Below the pieces are notes generated by a model, which was given only the letters and a program-made list of their open reading frames with translations, was not told the origin of the DNA and ran no database searches. From positions 1 to 49,952 of the forward strand of contig JACQFI010000113.1 of NCBI GenBank assembly GCA_016200135.1: 49,952 nt of DNA, written 5' to 3'. This stretch comes from Planctomycetota bacterium (GTDB taxonomy: Bacteria; Planctomycetota; SZUA-567; H5-PLA8). Both the position numbers and the translations under genes were made by a program. This document shows, one piece after another, positions 35,243-43,892 of this stretch (within the stretch, counting starts at the first letter, position 1; every line of letters begins with the position of its first letter).

Positions 35243-36643
35243 CTAGGTTTTCGCCAGATCCCAAGCATCAAGTGAAACGAGTTTCGCCGCGCCGCCGCGC
35301 GCCAGTAACGCTACGTGTATGCAATCCCTTTGAGTGGGATAGACGCGGCTGGAGATGCACGCGCGCTCGTTGGCGTACACTTCGATCGCCGAATGGTCAA
35401 CGAAGACGCGCAGCCGCAGGGGCTCGCCCTTCGCGAGCGCAAACGGACCCACGTCGAGGCCCCCCGCCGAATTCGGGTCGGCGCTGCTGCGCTCGCAGTT
35501 CACATACAGTTCCTTGTTATCGCTTCGATACAAGATCTCAGTGGATTCCGTTCCGGCGTCCGCGAGGCGAACCGCCAGCCCGACCGCGGCGGAATGGAGA
35601 ATCTCGAACTCGGCCTCAATCTCCAGTTGTGCGCCTTGAATACCCTCCAGCCGGTGAAGCGTACCGGGGGAGATATCCCGCGCATCCAGATGACGATGCC
35701 GGCCGCGCAGATGCTCGACTTCGCTTACGGGACGCACGCGCAAGCGACCGTCAGGATGCAACGAGAGTTCGCGCGGAAGGCTCAAGCACCCGGACCACCC
35801 GGCGGCATTTTGCGCATCGGCATTGCGGCGTTCCTTCAGCCAGCCCCATACGATCCGGCGGCCCTTGGCGTCGATAAAGCCGGTGGGCGCGTAGTAACTG
35901 TGCCCAAAGTCGAGGAGCCCCTGGCGCTCGGGCGAGAAGCGCTGCTCCGCGTACGCGCCGAGAAAGTACTCGGGCCGCGCGTAGGGCGAGACCGCGAGCA
36001 GGTGTTTGCGCTCGCCCATATCGAAGAACAGCGGACACTCCCACATCGTCCCGGTCTCGTGCGGGTTGCCTATGCAAAGCGGGTGGAGGTACTCCCACGT
36101 ACGAAAGTCTTTCGAACGGTAGAGCAGCGCCGTGCCACCCGTGCCTTCGATGCCCGAGCCGATCAGCGCGTACCAGCCGTCCGCTTCCTTCCAGGCGAAT
36201 GGGTCGCGAAAGCCCGTCCACGCGCGTCCCTGAATTTCTGGTGGCGCAGCGGCGATGACGGGATTTCCTTCGAACTTGCGAAAGCCGCGCATGCGCGCGT
36301 CGGCCAGCGCCACGCATTGCGCCTCGGGGTTCACGCCGGTGTAGAAGAGCATGGGCGTTCCAGCGACGTTGTGCGCGCAGCCCGAAAAGACGCCGTCCTT
36401 GTCCGGCCCGCCGGGCGTTGGCGCGAGCGCTGGCGGCAGATGCTCCCAACGAACCAGATCGCGGCTGACCGCATGGCCCCAGTGCATGTTGCCCCAGCAA
36501 GCAGCTCCCGGATTGTGCTGATAAAAAAGGTGATACTCGCCGTTGAGTTCGATCGGCCCATTGGGATCGTTGATCCAATTCGCGGGCGGCAGGAAATGGT
36601 AGCGCGGGCGATGCGGATCGTCCGCAAAACGAGCGGTGCTCAT
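35243..36643 (-). CDS. GH32 beta-fructosidase
   Basis: 466 aa from ATG 36643, with GGAGG nine bases upstream. The nucleophile Asp26 is in NWINDPNGP, the transition-state Asp in FRDPFAWKE and the acid/base Glu in TMWECPLFF, giving the complete GH32 set. A C-terminal beta-sandwich (~330-466) is present. No signal peptide is visible, so it should act in the cytoplasm on sucrose or small fructo-oligosaccharides; sucrose-6-phosphate hydrolase or fructan hydrolase roles cannot be separated here. No sugar transporter or LacI regulator lies beside it. Confidence 0.92.
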   Translation of the reverse strand: MSTARFADDPHRPRYHFLPPANWINDPNGPIELNGEYHLFYQHNPGAACWGNMHWGHAVSRDLVRWEHLPPALAPTPGGPDKDGVFSGCAHNVAGTPMLFYTGVNPEAQCVALADARMRGFRKFEGNPVIAAAPPEIQGRAWTGFRDPFAWKEADGWYALIGSGIEGTGGTALLYRSKDFRTWEYLHPLCIGNPHETGTMWECPLFFDMGERKHLLAVSPYARPEYFLGAYAEQRFSPERQGLLDFGHSYYAPTGFIDAKGRRIVWGWLKERRNADAQNAAGWSGCLSLPRELSLHPDGRLRVRPVSEVEHLRGRHRHLDARDISPGTLHRLEGIQGAQLEIEAEFEILHSAAVGLAVRLADAGTESTEILYRSDNKELYVNCERSSADPNSAGGLDVGPFALAKGEPLRLRVFVDHSAIEVYANERACISSRVYPTQRDCIHVALLARGGAAKLVSLDAWDLAKT

Positions 36644-36759
36644 GCGCACGGCCTCCGAAGAAAAGTTTCTCCAGCGTAGGATTTGCCGCACACGATGCAA
36701 TCGTACAAAGGCGGAGCGAGTTCCTTGACGGCCTGCGATTTATGGGATACGGTTCCGCC

Positions 36760-36864
36760 ATGCGATACGAGATGCCTTCCTTCCCGAGGTCCTGGATCTG
36801 GCGACGGGCCGCGCATTCCGCGCTCCGGCGCGCGTGGTCCGTGGCCCTGTTTCCAATGGGATGA
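36760..36864 (+). CDS. Candidate trpS leader peptide, 34 aa
   Basis: A short frame reads MRYEMPSFPRSWIWRRAAHS and ends LFPMG, with three Trp codons (two as Trp-Ile-Trp). It stops 34 bases before the leader terminator of trpS. The Shine-Dalgarno is weak. Trp codons placed before a terminator and a Trp-tRNA synthetase gene would fit ribosome-mediated attenuation. Another overlapping frame also has three Trp, so composition alone is not proof. Confidence 0.3.
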   Translation: MRYEMPSFPRSWIWRRAAHSALRRAWSVALFPMG

Positions 36865-36898
36865 CGACCTGAGGGCAGTCGGCTGAGAAGCGTTTAAG

Positions 36899-36925
36899 CC
36901 CCGGGTGCGCCTCCCGGGGTTTTTT
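36899..36925 (+). terminator. Leader terminator (candidate attenuator) of trpS
   Basis: Stem CCCCGGG/CCCGGGG, 7-base loop, then TTTTTT. It ends six bases before the GGAG ribosome binding site of trpS. The nearest upstream plus-strand gene is the DASS transporter 1.7 kb away, beyond an antisense gene, so the terminator most likely acts on the trpS leader itself. The opposite strand has no T-run after the stem. Confidence 0.75.
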
Positions 36926-36945
36926 GTTTTCGGAGAAAAGCAGAC

Positions 36946-37920
36946 ATGGCCACCCGCATCCTTTCGGGCGTTCAATCGTCGGGCAAGCTGCACCTGGGAA
37001 ATTACTTCGGTGCGATCAAGCAGCACATCGAACTGCAGAACCTGCCCGACGCCGAGCCCTACTACTTCATCGCCGACTTTCACGCGATGACCACCGTGCA
37101 GGACGCCGCGCGCCTTAAAGAATACATCCAGGGCGTCGCGCTCGATTACCTCGCGCTGGGCCTCGACCCCACGCGCAGCGTCTTCTTTCGCCAGTCCGAC
37201 GTGCCGGAAGTCACCGAGCTTGCGTGGATGCTCGGGGCCGTCACCGGCATGGGTCTGCTGGAACGCGCGCACAGTTACAAAGACAAGGTCGCGAAGGGCA
37301 TCACGCCTTCCGTGGGCCTCTTCTATTACCCCGTGCTGATGGCGGCGGACATCCTCATCTACAAGCCTAAGTTCGTCCCCGTCGGCCAGGACCAGGTCCA
37401 GCACATCGAGATGACCCAGGACATGGCCCAGTACTTCAACAACACGTACAAGTGCCAGGTCTTCGTGCGCCCTGAAGCGAAGTTGAACCAGACCGCGAAG
37501 GTGCCCGGCACCGACGGCGAAAAAATGAGCAAGAGCTACGGCAACACCATCGACCTGCAGATGGAAGGCAAGGAACTCAAGAAGACCGTGATGGCCGTGA
37601 AGACCGACATCACCCCGGTCGAAGCGCCGAAGAACCCCGAGACCTGCAACGTCTATGCGCTCTACTCGCTCTTCGCGACCGAAGACGAACAGAAAGCGCT
37701 GGCCGGCAAGTACCGCGCCGGCGGCATGGGCTACGGCGACGCGAAGAAGGCGCTGCTCGAGAAGATCGAGGCATACTTCGCGCCGTACCGCGCCAAGCGC
37801 GCCGACCTCGCCAAGAACATGGACCACGTCGAGAAAGTCCTGCTTGACGGCGCCGCACGCGCCAGTGCTGTCGCGCATGTGACGCTGGATGAAGCGAAGC
37901 GCGCCTGCGGCTTGAAATAA
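36946..37920 (+). CDS. trpS: Tryptophanyl-tRNA synthetase
   Basis: 324 aa, the usual class Ic length. It charges tRNA-Trp with tryptophan using ATP. The HIGH-like motif is KLHLGNYFGA (~15-24), the KMSKS motif is exact (GEKMSKSYGNTI), and GQDQVQHIEMTQDMA is the family's substrate/anticodon side signature. GGAG lies ten bases before the ATG. It stands between two glycoside hydrolase genes, and its leader has a terminator just before the ribosome binding site, suggesting regulation by charged tRNA level. Confidence 0.97.
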   Translation: MATRILSGVQSSGKLHLGNYFGAIKQHIELQNLPDAEPYYFIADFHAMTTVQDAARLKEYIQGVALDYLALGLDPTRSVFFRQSDVPEVTELAWMLGAVTGMGLLERAHSYKDKVAKGITPSVGLFYYPVLMAADILIYKPKFVPVGQDQVQHIEMTQDMAQYFNNTYKCQVFVRPEAKLNQTAKVPGTDGEKMSKSYGNTIDLQMEGKELKKTVMAVKTDITPVEAPKNPETCNVYALYSLFATEDEQKALAGKYRAGGMGYGDAKKALLEKIEAYFAPYRAKRADLAKNMDHVEKVLLDGAARASAVAHVTLDEAKRACGLK

Positions 37921-37936
37921 TCGAAGGTGTGAAACG

Positions 37937-40297
37937 ATGCGAGGGAAGCGCATGCTCGATAGGCCCGACTTGCCCGAAGTCCTGCGGCACGCCGAATGGA
38001 TCTGGCCGGACAACTGCGGCTGGGACAACTACAACGCGTACGCGCTCTTCCGCAAAGCGTTCGAACTCCCCGCCGTGCCCGCTGCCGCGCCGCTCTTCAT
38101 TACGGCGGACCAGTCGTACCGCCTGTACGTGAACGGGCGCTACGTCTGCCGCGGGCCCGCGCGCGGTTTCCAGTCGCACTGGCCCTACGACGAAGTGGAC
38201 GTGGCAAAGTTCCTGCGCCGCGGCCGGAACGTGCTCGCCGTGCGCGCGCACAACCCGGGCCAGAGCAACTTCCAGTACGTCACGCAGGGGCACGCGGGGC
38301 TGCTGGTTGCGGCGCAGTGGGGCAAGACGCGCGTTGTTACCGACCGTTCCTGGGCCTGCCGTCGCCAGGCCGGCGTCTCGAAGAACACGGTCCCGACAAG
38401 CCTGCAGTTGTTCCCGCAGGAGCATATTGACGCGCGGATTGAAGTCTCAAATTGGGCCGCGCCCGGCTTCGACGATAAAAAATGGGCCAAGCCCGGCCAC
38501 GCGCGCCGCTTCAACGCCATGCCCTGGTCCGGGCTCGAACCGCGCATGCTCCCGATGCTCACGGAAAAGAAAATCGAGGCTGCGCGCTGCGTCGGGGTGG
38601 GGGAAGGCGTCTGTGCCAAGGACTACCGTACCACCCGCGACGCCGCCTGGACGCGCCACGAGGAAGACAAGACCCATCGTCCCGCGCAAAGTTCCGCCTC
38701 GCGACTGAAGGTGCCGCCGACGGGAACCGGGCGCTTTCGCAGCTACCTGCTCGACTTCGGCCGCACCGTCGTCGGCTGCCTGACGCTCGACGTGGAAGGC
38801 GCGCGCGGCGGCGAGATCGTCGACAGCCTCCATGTCGAGAGCATCGACGAGAAGACGCTCGCGCCGCACCTCAAGATGCCGGCCTGGTGCAAGATGGCCT
38901 TCGCGAACCGGCTCGTCTGCCGCGCCGGGGCGACGCGCCACGAATTCTACCATCCATTCGGCTTCCGCTTTGCGGTGCTCACCGTTCGCGATTCAAAAGT
39001 CCCGCTGCGCGTTCACGTCGGCTTGAAGTGGCAGGGCTATCCGCTGCCGCGCGACGGGTCCTTCACGACCTCCGACAATACGCTCGCGAAGATCTGGGAG
39101 ACCTGCGCCTGGACGCAACAGTGCTGCAGCCTGGATGCCTACGTCGATACGCCCTGGCGCGAGCAGGCGCAATGGTGGGGCGACGCGCGCGTGCAGGCAT
39201 GGAACACCTTTCACCTGACCAACGACGCGCGTCTCTTCCGCCGCGGCATCCACTGCATCGCCTCGCAGCAACTGCCGAACGGACTCACCTATGGCCACGC
39301 TCCGACGATGGCCCACGACTGCATCCTCCCCGACTTCACGCTCATCTGGATGCTGACGATCTGGGACCACTACTGGCAGACGGGCGCGCTTGAAGCTTTC
39401 CGCGCGCACCGCGAGGCCGTCAACCGGGCGCTCGGCTATTTCCGCGGCCAGATCGATCCGCGCCTCGGCCTGATTGTCTACGATCCGCGCTACTGGCTCT
39501 TCCTCGATTGGACCGATATTTACAAGGACCACGCGCCCACGGTCTACAACCTCTGGCTGGTCCTCGCGCTGGAACGCATGGCCGCGCTCTTCCGCCTGGA
39601 CGGAGACGGCCCGCGCGCCCGCGAACTGGAACAGTGGTCCGCAAAAACGCGCGCCGCGCTCTCAAAGCTCTTCACCGCTGACGGCCTGCTCCGCGACGGC
39701 GTGAAGCCCGGCGGCGCGCTCGTGCCCACGGCCTCGGTGCACAGCCAGACGCTCGCAATGATGGCGGGCCTGCGCGGCGGCAACGCATGCCGCATGCTCG
39801 AACGCGTGCTGCTCCCGCACATCCGCGAACAGATGTCCTTCAAGGCGCGCCCGTCGTCGTACTGGATCACGTACGTCTTTACCGCGCTGCAGGAACGGGG
39901 CTGCGCGACGGACGTCCTGCGCTACATCCGCAAATACTGGACGCCGATGGCCGAGCACGGGACCACGTGGGAAAACTTCAAGCCCGCGCCGGGCGACTGG
40001 AGCCTCTCGCACGCGTGGTCCGCGCATCCGCTCTACCATCTGATGCAGACCATCGGCGGCATCACGCAAACCGCGCCCGCTTGGAAGGAGATCGTCTTCC
40101 GCCCGCATTTCCTAGGTTCGCACGGCGGAGCCGTGATCCCCTCGCCGCAGGGCCGCATCGAGAGCCATTGGGAACGCTCAAAGGACGGCCGCGTAAATGT
40201 GACTCTCGCCCTTCCCAAAGGCGTGCGCGCGCGGGTAGAATGTCCGGGCCGCCAGCCGCTACGCATCGCGGGGCGTATTCAGGCAGTGTTGGGATAA
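37937..40297 (+). CDS. GH78-type alpha-L-rhamnosidase-like glycosidase
   Basis: 786 aa. An N-terminal beta-sandwich (~20-120, including SYRLYVNGRYVCRGPARGFQ) is of the kind seen in rhamnosidases. The (alpha/alpha)6-barrel catalytic domain begins near 370, with YVDTPWREQAQWWGDARVQA matching the GH78 segment that carries catalytic acids, and DWSLSHAWSAHPLYHLMQTI near the end is also typical. No signal peptide is seen, so it may act in the cytoplasm. Two starts are possible: ATG 37937 (AAGGTG upstream) and ATG 37952 (AGGGA upstream). The substrate could differ from rhamnose. Confidence 0.82.
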   Translation: MRGKRMLDRPDLPEVLRHAEWIWPDNCGWDNYNAYALFRKAFELPAVPAAAPLFITADQSYRLYVNGRYVCRGPARGFQSHWPYDEVDVAKFLRRGRNVLAVRAHNPGQSNFQYVTQGHAGLLVAAQWGKTRVVTDRSWACRRQAGVSKNTVPTSLQLFPQEHIDARIEVSNWAAPGFDDKKWAKPGHARRFNAMPWSGLEPRMLPMLTEKKIEAARCVGVGEGVCAKDYRTTRDAAWTRHEEDKTHRPAQSSASRLKVPPTGTGRFRSYLLDFGRTVVGCLTLDVEGARGGEIVDSLHVESIDEKTLAPHLKMPAWCKMAFANRLVCRAGATRHEFYHPFGFRFAVLTVRDSKVPLRVHVGLKWQGYPLPRDGSFTTSDNTLAKIWETCAWTQQCCSLDAYVDTPWREQAQWWGDARVQAWNTFHLTNDARLFRRGIHCIASQQLPNGLTYGHAPTMAHDCILPDFTLIWMLTIWDHYWQTGALEAFRAHREAVNRALGYFRGQIDPRLGLIVYDPRYWLFLDWTDIYKDHAPTVYNLWLVLALERMAALFRLDGDGPRARELEQWSAKTRAALSKLFTADGLLRDGVKPGGALVPTASVHSQTLAMMAGLRGGNACRMLERVLLPHIREQMSFKARPSSYWITYVFTALQERGCATDVLRYIRKYWTPMAEHGTTWENFKPAPGDWSLSHAWSAHPLYHLMQTIGGITQTAPAWKEIVFRPHFLGSHGGAVIPSPQGRIESHWERSKDGRVNVTLALPKGVRARVECPGRQPLRIAGRIQAVLG

Positions 40298-40326
40298 TCG
40301 TGGTGCGCAAAGAGGGCGTTCATTCG

Positions 40327-41352
40327 GTGAAGACGGCCTCAAAACCCTGGTGGCAGCGCATCCTCTCCTTCGGCGCCGACGAAGCGCGGCCCGATGCCGA
40401 GGTTGCATTTCCGCCCGGTTTCCTCTCATCGCTCGAGCGCCTGCGTGTGCTGGCCGTGCGCGCGGCCGGCGGTGGATTAAAAGAGGGCCACCGCCTTGGC
40501 GCTTATAAAGGCGGGCAACTCGAATTCCACGACTACCGCAACTACACCGCCGGCGACGACCTGCGCTACCTCGACTGGAACCTCTACGCGCGCCTGGGCA
40601 AGCCGTTCATCAAGGAGTTCGCCCGCGAAGAGGCCGGCTCCATTCATCTGCTGCTCGACGCGACGCCCTCGATGGCCCTCGGTGCTCCATCGAAGTGGAC
40701 CTTCGCGCGCCGCGTTGCGGCGCTATTCGCGCACATCGGCTGGAGCGCCCGCGACAAGGTCGATGCCAGCATCTTCCGCGGCGTGGGCGAACCCCTCGCG
40801 ACGTATCCTCCCAACGGCAAGCGCGGTTCGACCCCCGAGTTTATCGAATGGTTGAGCCGCCAGAAGCCCGCCGAAGCGCGTGTTGAGAGTGGTCCCGAAG
40901 AGCGCGAGAACCCGGGTTCGACCCCCAAGACCATCGGGCCGGAAGGCGTGCTGCGCGACGGCGTACAGGCATTCCTCCGCCGCGCGCCGGCCCGCGGGCG
41001 CGTCTTTCTGCTCTCCGACTTCTGGCAGGAAGAGTCCGAAGTCTCCGCCGCCGCGCAGCGGCTCTCCGCCAGCGGGCACGATCTCGCGGCGATCCATGTT
41101 CTTGCCCAGGAGGAAGCGGCAGTCCCCGATCCGGGCGAACTGCGCGTGCTCTCCGTCGAAGATGCGGGGGAAGTTGAACTCAGCGCGACGCCGTCCGCCG
41201 CGCAGCGCTACCAGCAGGAACTCGAAGCCCACCGCGTCGCCATCGAGGGCCTTTTTCGCCGCCGCGGCGGCCAGTACCTCTTCGAAACCTCCGCCACGCC
41301 GCTCGAGCGCGTCCTGCTCCAGACGCTAAAGCGAAGGCGCTGGGTCGCCTAA
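40327..41352 (+). CDS. DUF58 / VWA-like protein
   Basis: 341 aa from GTG 40327, which has AGAGGG upstream; GTG at 40300 or 40303 would also be in frame and would almost abut the rhamnosidase stop. The DUF58 core is clear: GHRLGAYKGGQLEFHDYRNY, GDDLRYLDWNLYARLGKPFI, then a VWA-like LLLDATPSMALG metal site. DUF58 proteins usually act with MoxR AAA+ ATPases in envelope or complex assembly, but no MoxR gene is nearby. No membrane segment is visible. It converges on the REC-DUF4388 gene through a heptamer array. Confidence 0.87.
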   Translation: MKTASKPWWQRILSFGADEARPDAEVAFPPGFLSSLERLRVLAVRAAGGGLKEGHRLGAYKGGQLEFHDYRNYTAGDDLRYLDWNLYARLGKPFIKEFAREEAGSIHLLLDATPSMALGAPSKWTFARRVAALFAHIGWSARDKVDASIFRGVGEPLATYPPNGKRGSTPEFIEWLSRQKPAEARVESGPEERENPGSTPKTIGPEGVLRDGVQAFLRRAPARGRVFLLSDFWQEESEVSAAAQRLSASGHDLAAIHVLAQEEAAVPDPGELRVLSVEDAGEVELSATPSAAQRYQQELEAHRVAIEGLFRRRGGQYLFETSATPLERVLLQTLKRRRWVA

Positions 41353-41356
41353 AATC

Positions 41357-41447
41357 ATTTTGGGTTTTGGATTTGCGATTTTGGATTGTTGACCGAAAGC
41401 GCTCAAGGAAATAGCAGGTAAAATCGGAAATCCAAAATCGAAAATGG
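41357..41447. repeat. Inverted heptamer array, ATTTTGG word
   Basis: Left arm 41357-41391 is five 7-bp units: ATTTTGG, GTTTTGG, ATTTGCG, ATTTTGG, ATTGTTG. Right arm 41420-41447 is four units: AAAATCG, GAAATCC, AAAATCG, AAAATGG. It fills the 98-bp gap between two convergent genes almost exactly, beginning four bases after one stop and ending three bases before the other. Confidence 0.8.
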
Positions 41448-41450
41448 TTT

Positions 41451-42344
41451 TTACGTTGCCGGCTGCTCCGTCTGCTGGCCGCGCCGTTCCTGCAAGCGCT
41501 TGATGATCGTCTTCGCCTCGTCCATCTGCCGCATGCCTTCGAGCAGCAGGCCCATCGTGTTGCCCTGGATCGTGCGCTCGGCGGTCGGCTCGCCGGGCTC
41601 GAAGCGGAAATCGCCCTTCTTTAAATGAAAAAGCAGAAAGAGCGCGTCCGGACCGATCATCTCGTTCATGTTCGCGTGCCGCACCGAACCGTCCACGAAA
41701 TGGATCCGCCCCTCGCGCTTCTCGTCGGTGACCACCAGCGTGCCCGTCAGCTTCAGCGGTTCGAGCATGCTCATGATCTTGACGATATCGAACGCGCCCA
41801 GTTTTCCACGAAAAATAGACGTAGTCGCGGGCTCGGCCTGGCTGCCTGCCGTTTCTTGCGGCGCGGCGGCGCCCGGCGCGCTCAGCGCGATTGCCTTGCC
41901 CACTTCCACCGCCGCCTGGGCCGCCAGTTTGGCCTGCTGCTGGCGGCTCACGTCCATCAGCACCAGCACTTTGTTGCAGAACTGCTGCGACGGGCATGGC
42001 AGCACGATCCACGCGTCGAGCACCTGCTCGTCGCCGACGGGCTGCAGGATCGGCTGCGGCTGGTCGTTGCGCGTCACAAAGAGGTATGGAATGTTATAGG
42101 TTGTCGGCGAACTGCGCGTCGCCCGCATCAGGAGCGTATCGTCGGGCATGGGATAGGTCAGATCGTGGACCACGACGCCCACCGCGCCCGCCTTTACGCA
42201 CTCCCACGCGTCCTCTACGGACTGCGCGGTAAGCACGGGAGCGCCGATCTTGCCGAGGATCTCGGCAAAGAGCCCGAGTTTGTGCTCGTCCCGCGAGATA
42301 ATCAGAATCTCGAGAGGCGCGCGATCTTCGGGTGCTATTCCCAT
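41451..42344 (-). CDS. Receiver-like plus DUF4388 protein
   Basis: 297 aa from ATG 42344 (MGIAPEDRAPLEILIISRDE). The N-terminal ~120 residues resemble a response-regulator receiver; the likely phosphoacceptor Asp is in GVVVHDLTYPMPDD. The C-terminal ~110 residues are a DUF4388 domain (GKLGAFDIVKIMSMLEPLKL, GRIHFVDGSVRHA, GDFRFEPGEPTAE), a PatA-like module common in environmental signalling proteins. The middle is Ala/Gln-rich. It is probably a cytoplasmic signalling adaptor. The start is uncertain: an upstream GTG at 42395 is also in frame. Confidence 0.8.
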   Translation of the reverse strand: MGIAPEDRAPLEILIISRDEHKLGLFAEILGKIGAPVLTAQSVEDAWECVKAGAVGVVVHDLTYPMPDDTLLMRATRSSPTTYNIPYLFVTRNDQPQPILQPVGDEQVLDAWIVLPCPSQQFCNKVLVLMDVSRQQQAKLAAQAAVEVGKAIALSAPGAAAPQETAGSQAEPATTSIFRGKLGAFDIVKIMSMLEPLKLTGTLVVTDEKREGRIHFVDGSVRHANMNEMIGPDALFLLFHLKKGDFRFEPGEPTAERTIQGNTMGLLLEGMRQMDEAKTIIKRLQERRGQQTEQPAT

Positions 42345-42465
42345 GCGCGTCGGCGTCCGCAATCCGTGAAGAGAAACCCCGCTCCTTGCGGGCACGCCAT
42401 ACTATACACGTTGCTGTGTTTTCGCTATGGCGAGACCCGCGCCGCGCATGTCCAGACTCAACATC

Positions 42466-42512
42466 GTAGCTCCGCCGTCTCGGCGGAGGTCGCAACGGCA
42501 TCCCGCCGCTAC
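42466..42512. repeat. GC-rich dispersed inverted repeat, copy 2
   Basis: Starts GTAGCTCCGCCGTCTCGGCG and ends CATCCCGCCGCTAC, closely following copies at 4909 and 46511 with a few base changes that preserve pairing at its ends (GTAGC/GCTAC). It lies in the 297-bp gap between the divergent DUF4388 and rsgA genes. Confidence 0.65.
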
Positions 42513-42578
42513 TCAAACGAGGAACGTTTGGTCGCCGGTGTGGCCCAGCGGACGGACGCCGAAGCTGCGAAAAATTGC

Positions 42579-42605
42579 GAGACCGCGCCGCGCACGCGCG
42601 GTCTC
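42579..42605. other. Hairpin in the rsgA leader
   Basis: A perfect 10-bp stem GAGACCGCGC/GCGCGGTCTC with a 7-base loop, 36 bp before the rsgA ATG. On the minus strand it is followed by GCAATTTTT, so it could be a weak terminator in that direction; on the plus strand it may be an RNA leader structure. Confidence 0.55.
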
Positions 42606-42641
42606 CTTGCGCAAAGCGACCCTTGCGCGGAGACTCACCAC

Positions 42642-43892
42642 ATGGCTGGACGCAAGCATTCGGGTTCGGAAAAGGGCGGCGACCGCGCGCAGAAGTCGAA
42701 GAACGTGCGCGGCCTCGCGCGCGGGCACGGCATGCACCACCGCCCGGGTGCGGGCGCGCCGCGGTCCTTGGCCAGCGGACGCCTGCGCGACAGCCACGAG
42801 CACCGCGAGCGCTCCTACCGCCGCCTGAGCGACGACGCCCTCGCCGATTTGCCCGCCGAACAGCGCGTGGCCACCGCGCGCCGCCGCCTCGAATCCGACG
42901 ACGAGGCATCCATCTTCGGCGTGCCGCTGAAAGGCGCGCGTTCGCGGGGCGTGGTGGTCGAAGTCCGCAAAGGCCATTTCCTCACTGAACTCCACCAGCA
43001 GCCCGAACAGCCGCCGGGCTCGCCGCCGCTGCCGGAGTTTCTCCGCACCGTCCTGCGCGGCACGCTCGAACAGTTTGACCGCGGCCTCGCGAGCCTCGTC
43101 GCATCCGGCGACGAGATCGAGGTCGTCCTGCCGCCGGTTAGCGGCGACGAAGAATACGAGGCCGTCCTCACGCGCGTCTACCCGCGCACCAGCGAGTTCC
43201 GGCGGCTGCATCCATCGGGCCGCTCGGTCCAGACCATCGCCGCCAACGTGAAGCAGGTGCTCGTCGTCGCGTCCACGGTCGAACCGCTCTTTCGTCCGGG
43301 CTTCGTGGATCGCCTGCACGTCTGCGCGCTCTCGTGCGATCTCCCGATGGCGCTGGTGCTTAATAAAATGGATCTCGGCATTCCGGATGAAGTCGAGCAG
43401 ATGGTCGGCGTCTACCGAGGCTTGAATCTTCCCGTCGTCAAGACCAGCGCGGCCACCGGCGAGGGACTCGATGAACTCCGCGCGCTTTGCGCGGGCAAGC
43501 GCTCAGTGCTCTGCGGGCATTCGGGCGTGGGCAAATCGAGCCTGCTCATCGCGCTCGCGCCGGAGCTCGAGGACCTGGTCGCCGTCGGCGATGTCTCGGA
43601 GTACAACTCGAAGGGTACGCACACCACCACGCACGCGCGGCTGCATCACGTGGCGGGCGGCGAAGTGATCGACGCGCCGGGCGTCCGCGAGTTCACTCCC
43701 GCGGACACCGACCGCAAGAATCTCTGGGCGTGGTTCCCGGAGATCGCCTCGCGGCAGGGGCAGTGCGAATTCAACAACTGCTCGCACACGGTCGAGAAAG
43801 GCTGCGCGATTCTCGCCGCCGTCGCCGCCGGCGCCATCCACCCGCGCCGCCACGAATCCTACGTGCGCATATACCAGACGCTGCCGGTATAG
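42642..43892 (+). CDS. rsgA: Small ribosomal subunit biogenesis GTPase RsgA
   Basis: 416 aa from ATG 42642, with GGAG ten bases upstream; longer open frame upstream is antisense to the DUF4388 gene. It is a circularly permuted GTPase that matures the 30S subunit. In order: an OB-like part (~85-190), G4 NKMD, then the P-loop GHSGVGKSS, the switch-I Thr run in GTHTTTHARL, G3 DAPGVREF, and the C-terminal zinc segment CEFNNCSH...GCAI. The N-terminal ~45 residues are a basic, His/Arg/Gly-rich extension not usual in E. coli RsgA. Its stop codon is part of a heptamer array unit. Confidence 0.95.
   Translation: MAGRKHSGSEKGGDRAQKSKNVRGLARGHGMHHRPGAGAPRSLASGRLRDSHEHRERSYRRLSDDALADLPAEQRVATARRRLESDDEASIFGVPLKGARSRGVVVEVRKGHFLTELHQQPEQPPGSPPLPEFLRTVLRGTLEQFDRGLASLVASGDEIEVVLPPVSGDEEYEAVLTRVYPRTSEFRRLHPSGRSVQTIAANVKQVLVVASTVEPLFRPGFVDRLHVCALSCDLPMALVLNKMDLGIPDEVEQMVGVYRGLNLPVVKTSAATGEGLDELRALCAGKRSVLCGHSGVGKSSLLIALAPELEDLVAVGDVSEYNSKGTHTTTHARLHHVAGGEVIDAPGVREFTPADTDRKNLWAWFPEIASRQGQCEFNNCSHTVEKGCAILAAVAAGAIHPRRHESYVRIYQTLPV

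Larger units (their letters stand above)
36644..36945. promoter_or_regulatory. 302-bp divergent gap holding the trpS leader
   Basis: The region between divergent GH32 and trpS holds the upstream elements of both. The right part contains a short Trp-containing frame (36760-36864), a 34-nt spacer, the hairpin terminator at 36899-36925, and the trpS ribosome binding site GGAG at 36932. Possible stems (for example AGGTC near 36787 with GACCT near 36866) suggest a structured leader. No T-box core sequence and no tRNA is seen. Confidence 0.5.

Noticed and set aside
36783..36815. A minus-strand GGGAAGGAAG segment resembling the signal recognition particle RNA core
   Set aside because: The flanking bases do not give the conserved internal loops or the AGCAG element, and no second strand of the long stem was found.
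36644..36945. T-box riboswitch before trpS
   Set aside because: No T-box core (GGTGGNACCGCG-like) and no specifier stem could be found; a leader-peptide terminator fits better.
41625..42641. A long upstream extension of rsgA in frame
   Set aside because: It overlaps the DUF4388 gene on the other strand and has no family sequence; ATG 42642 has a ribosome binding site.
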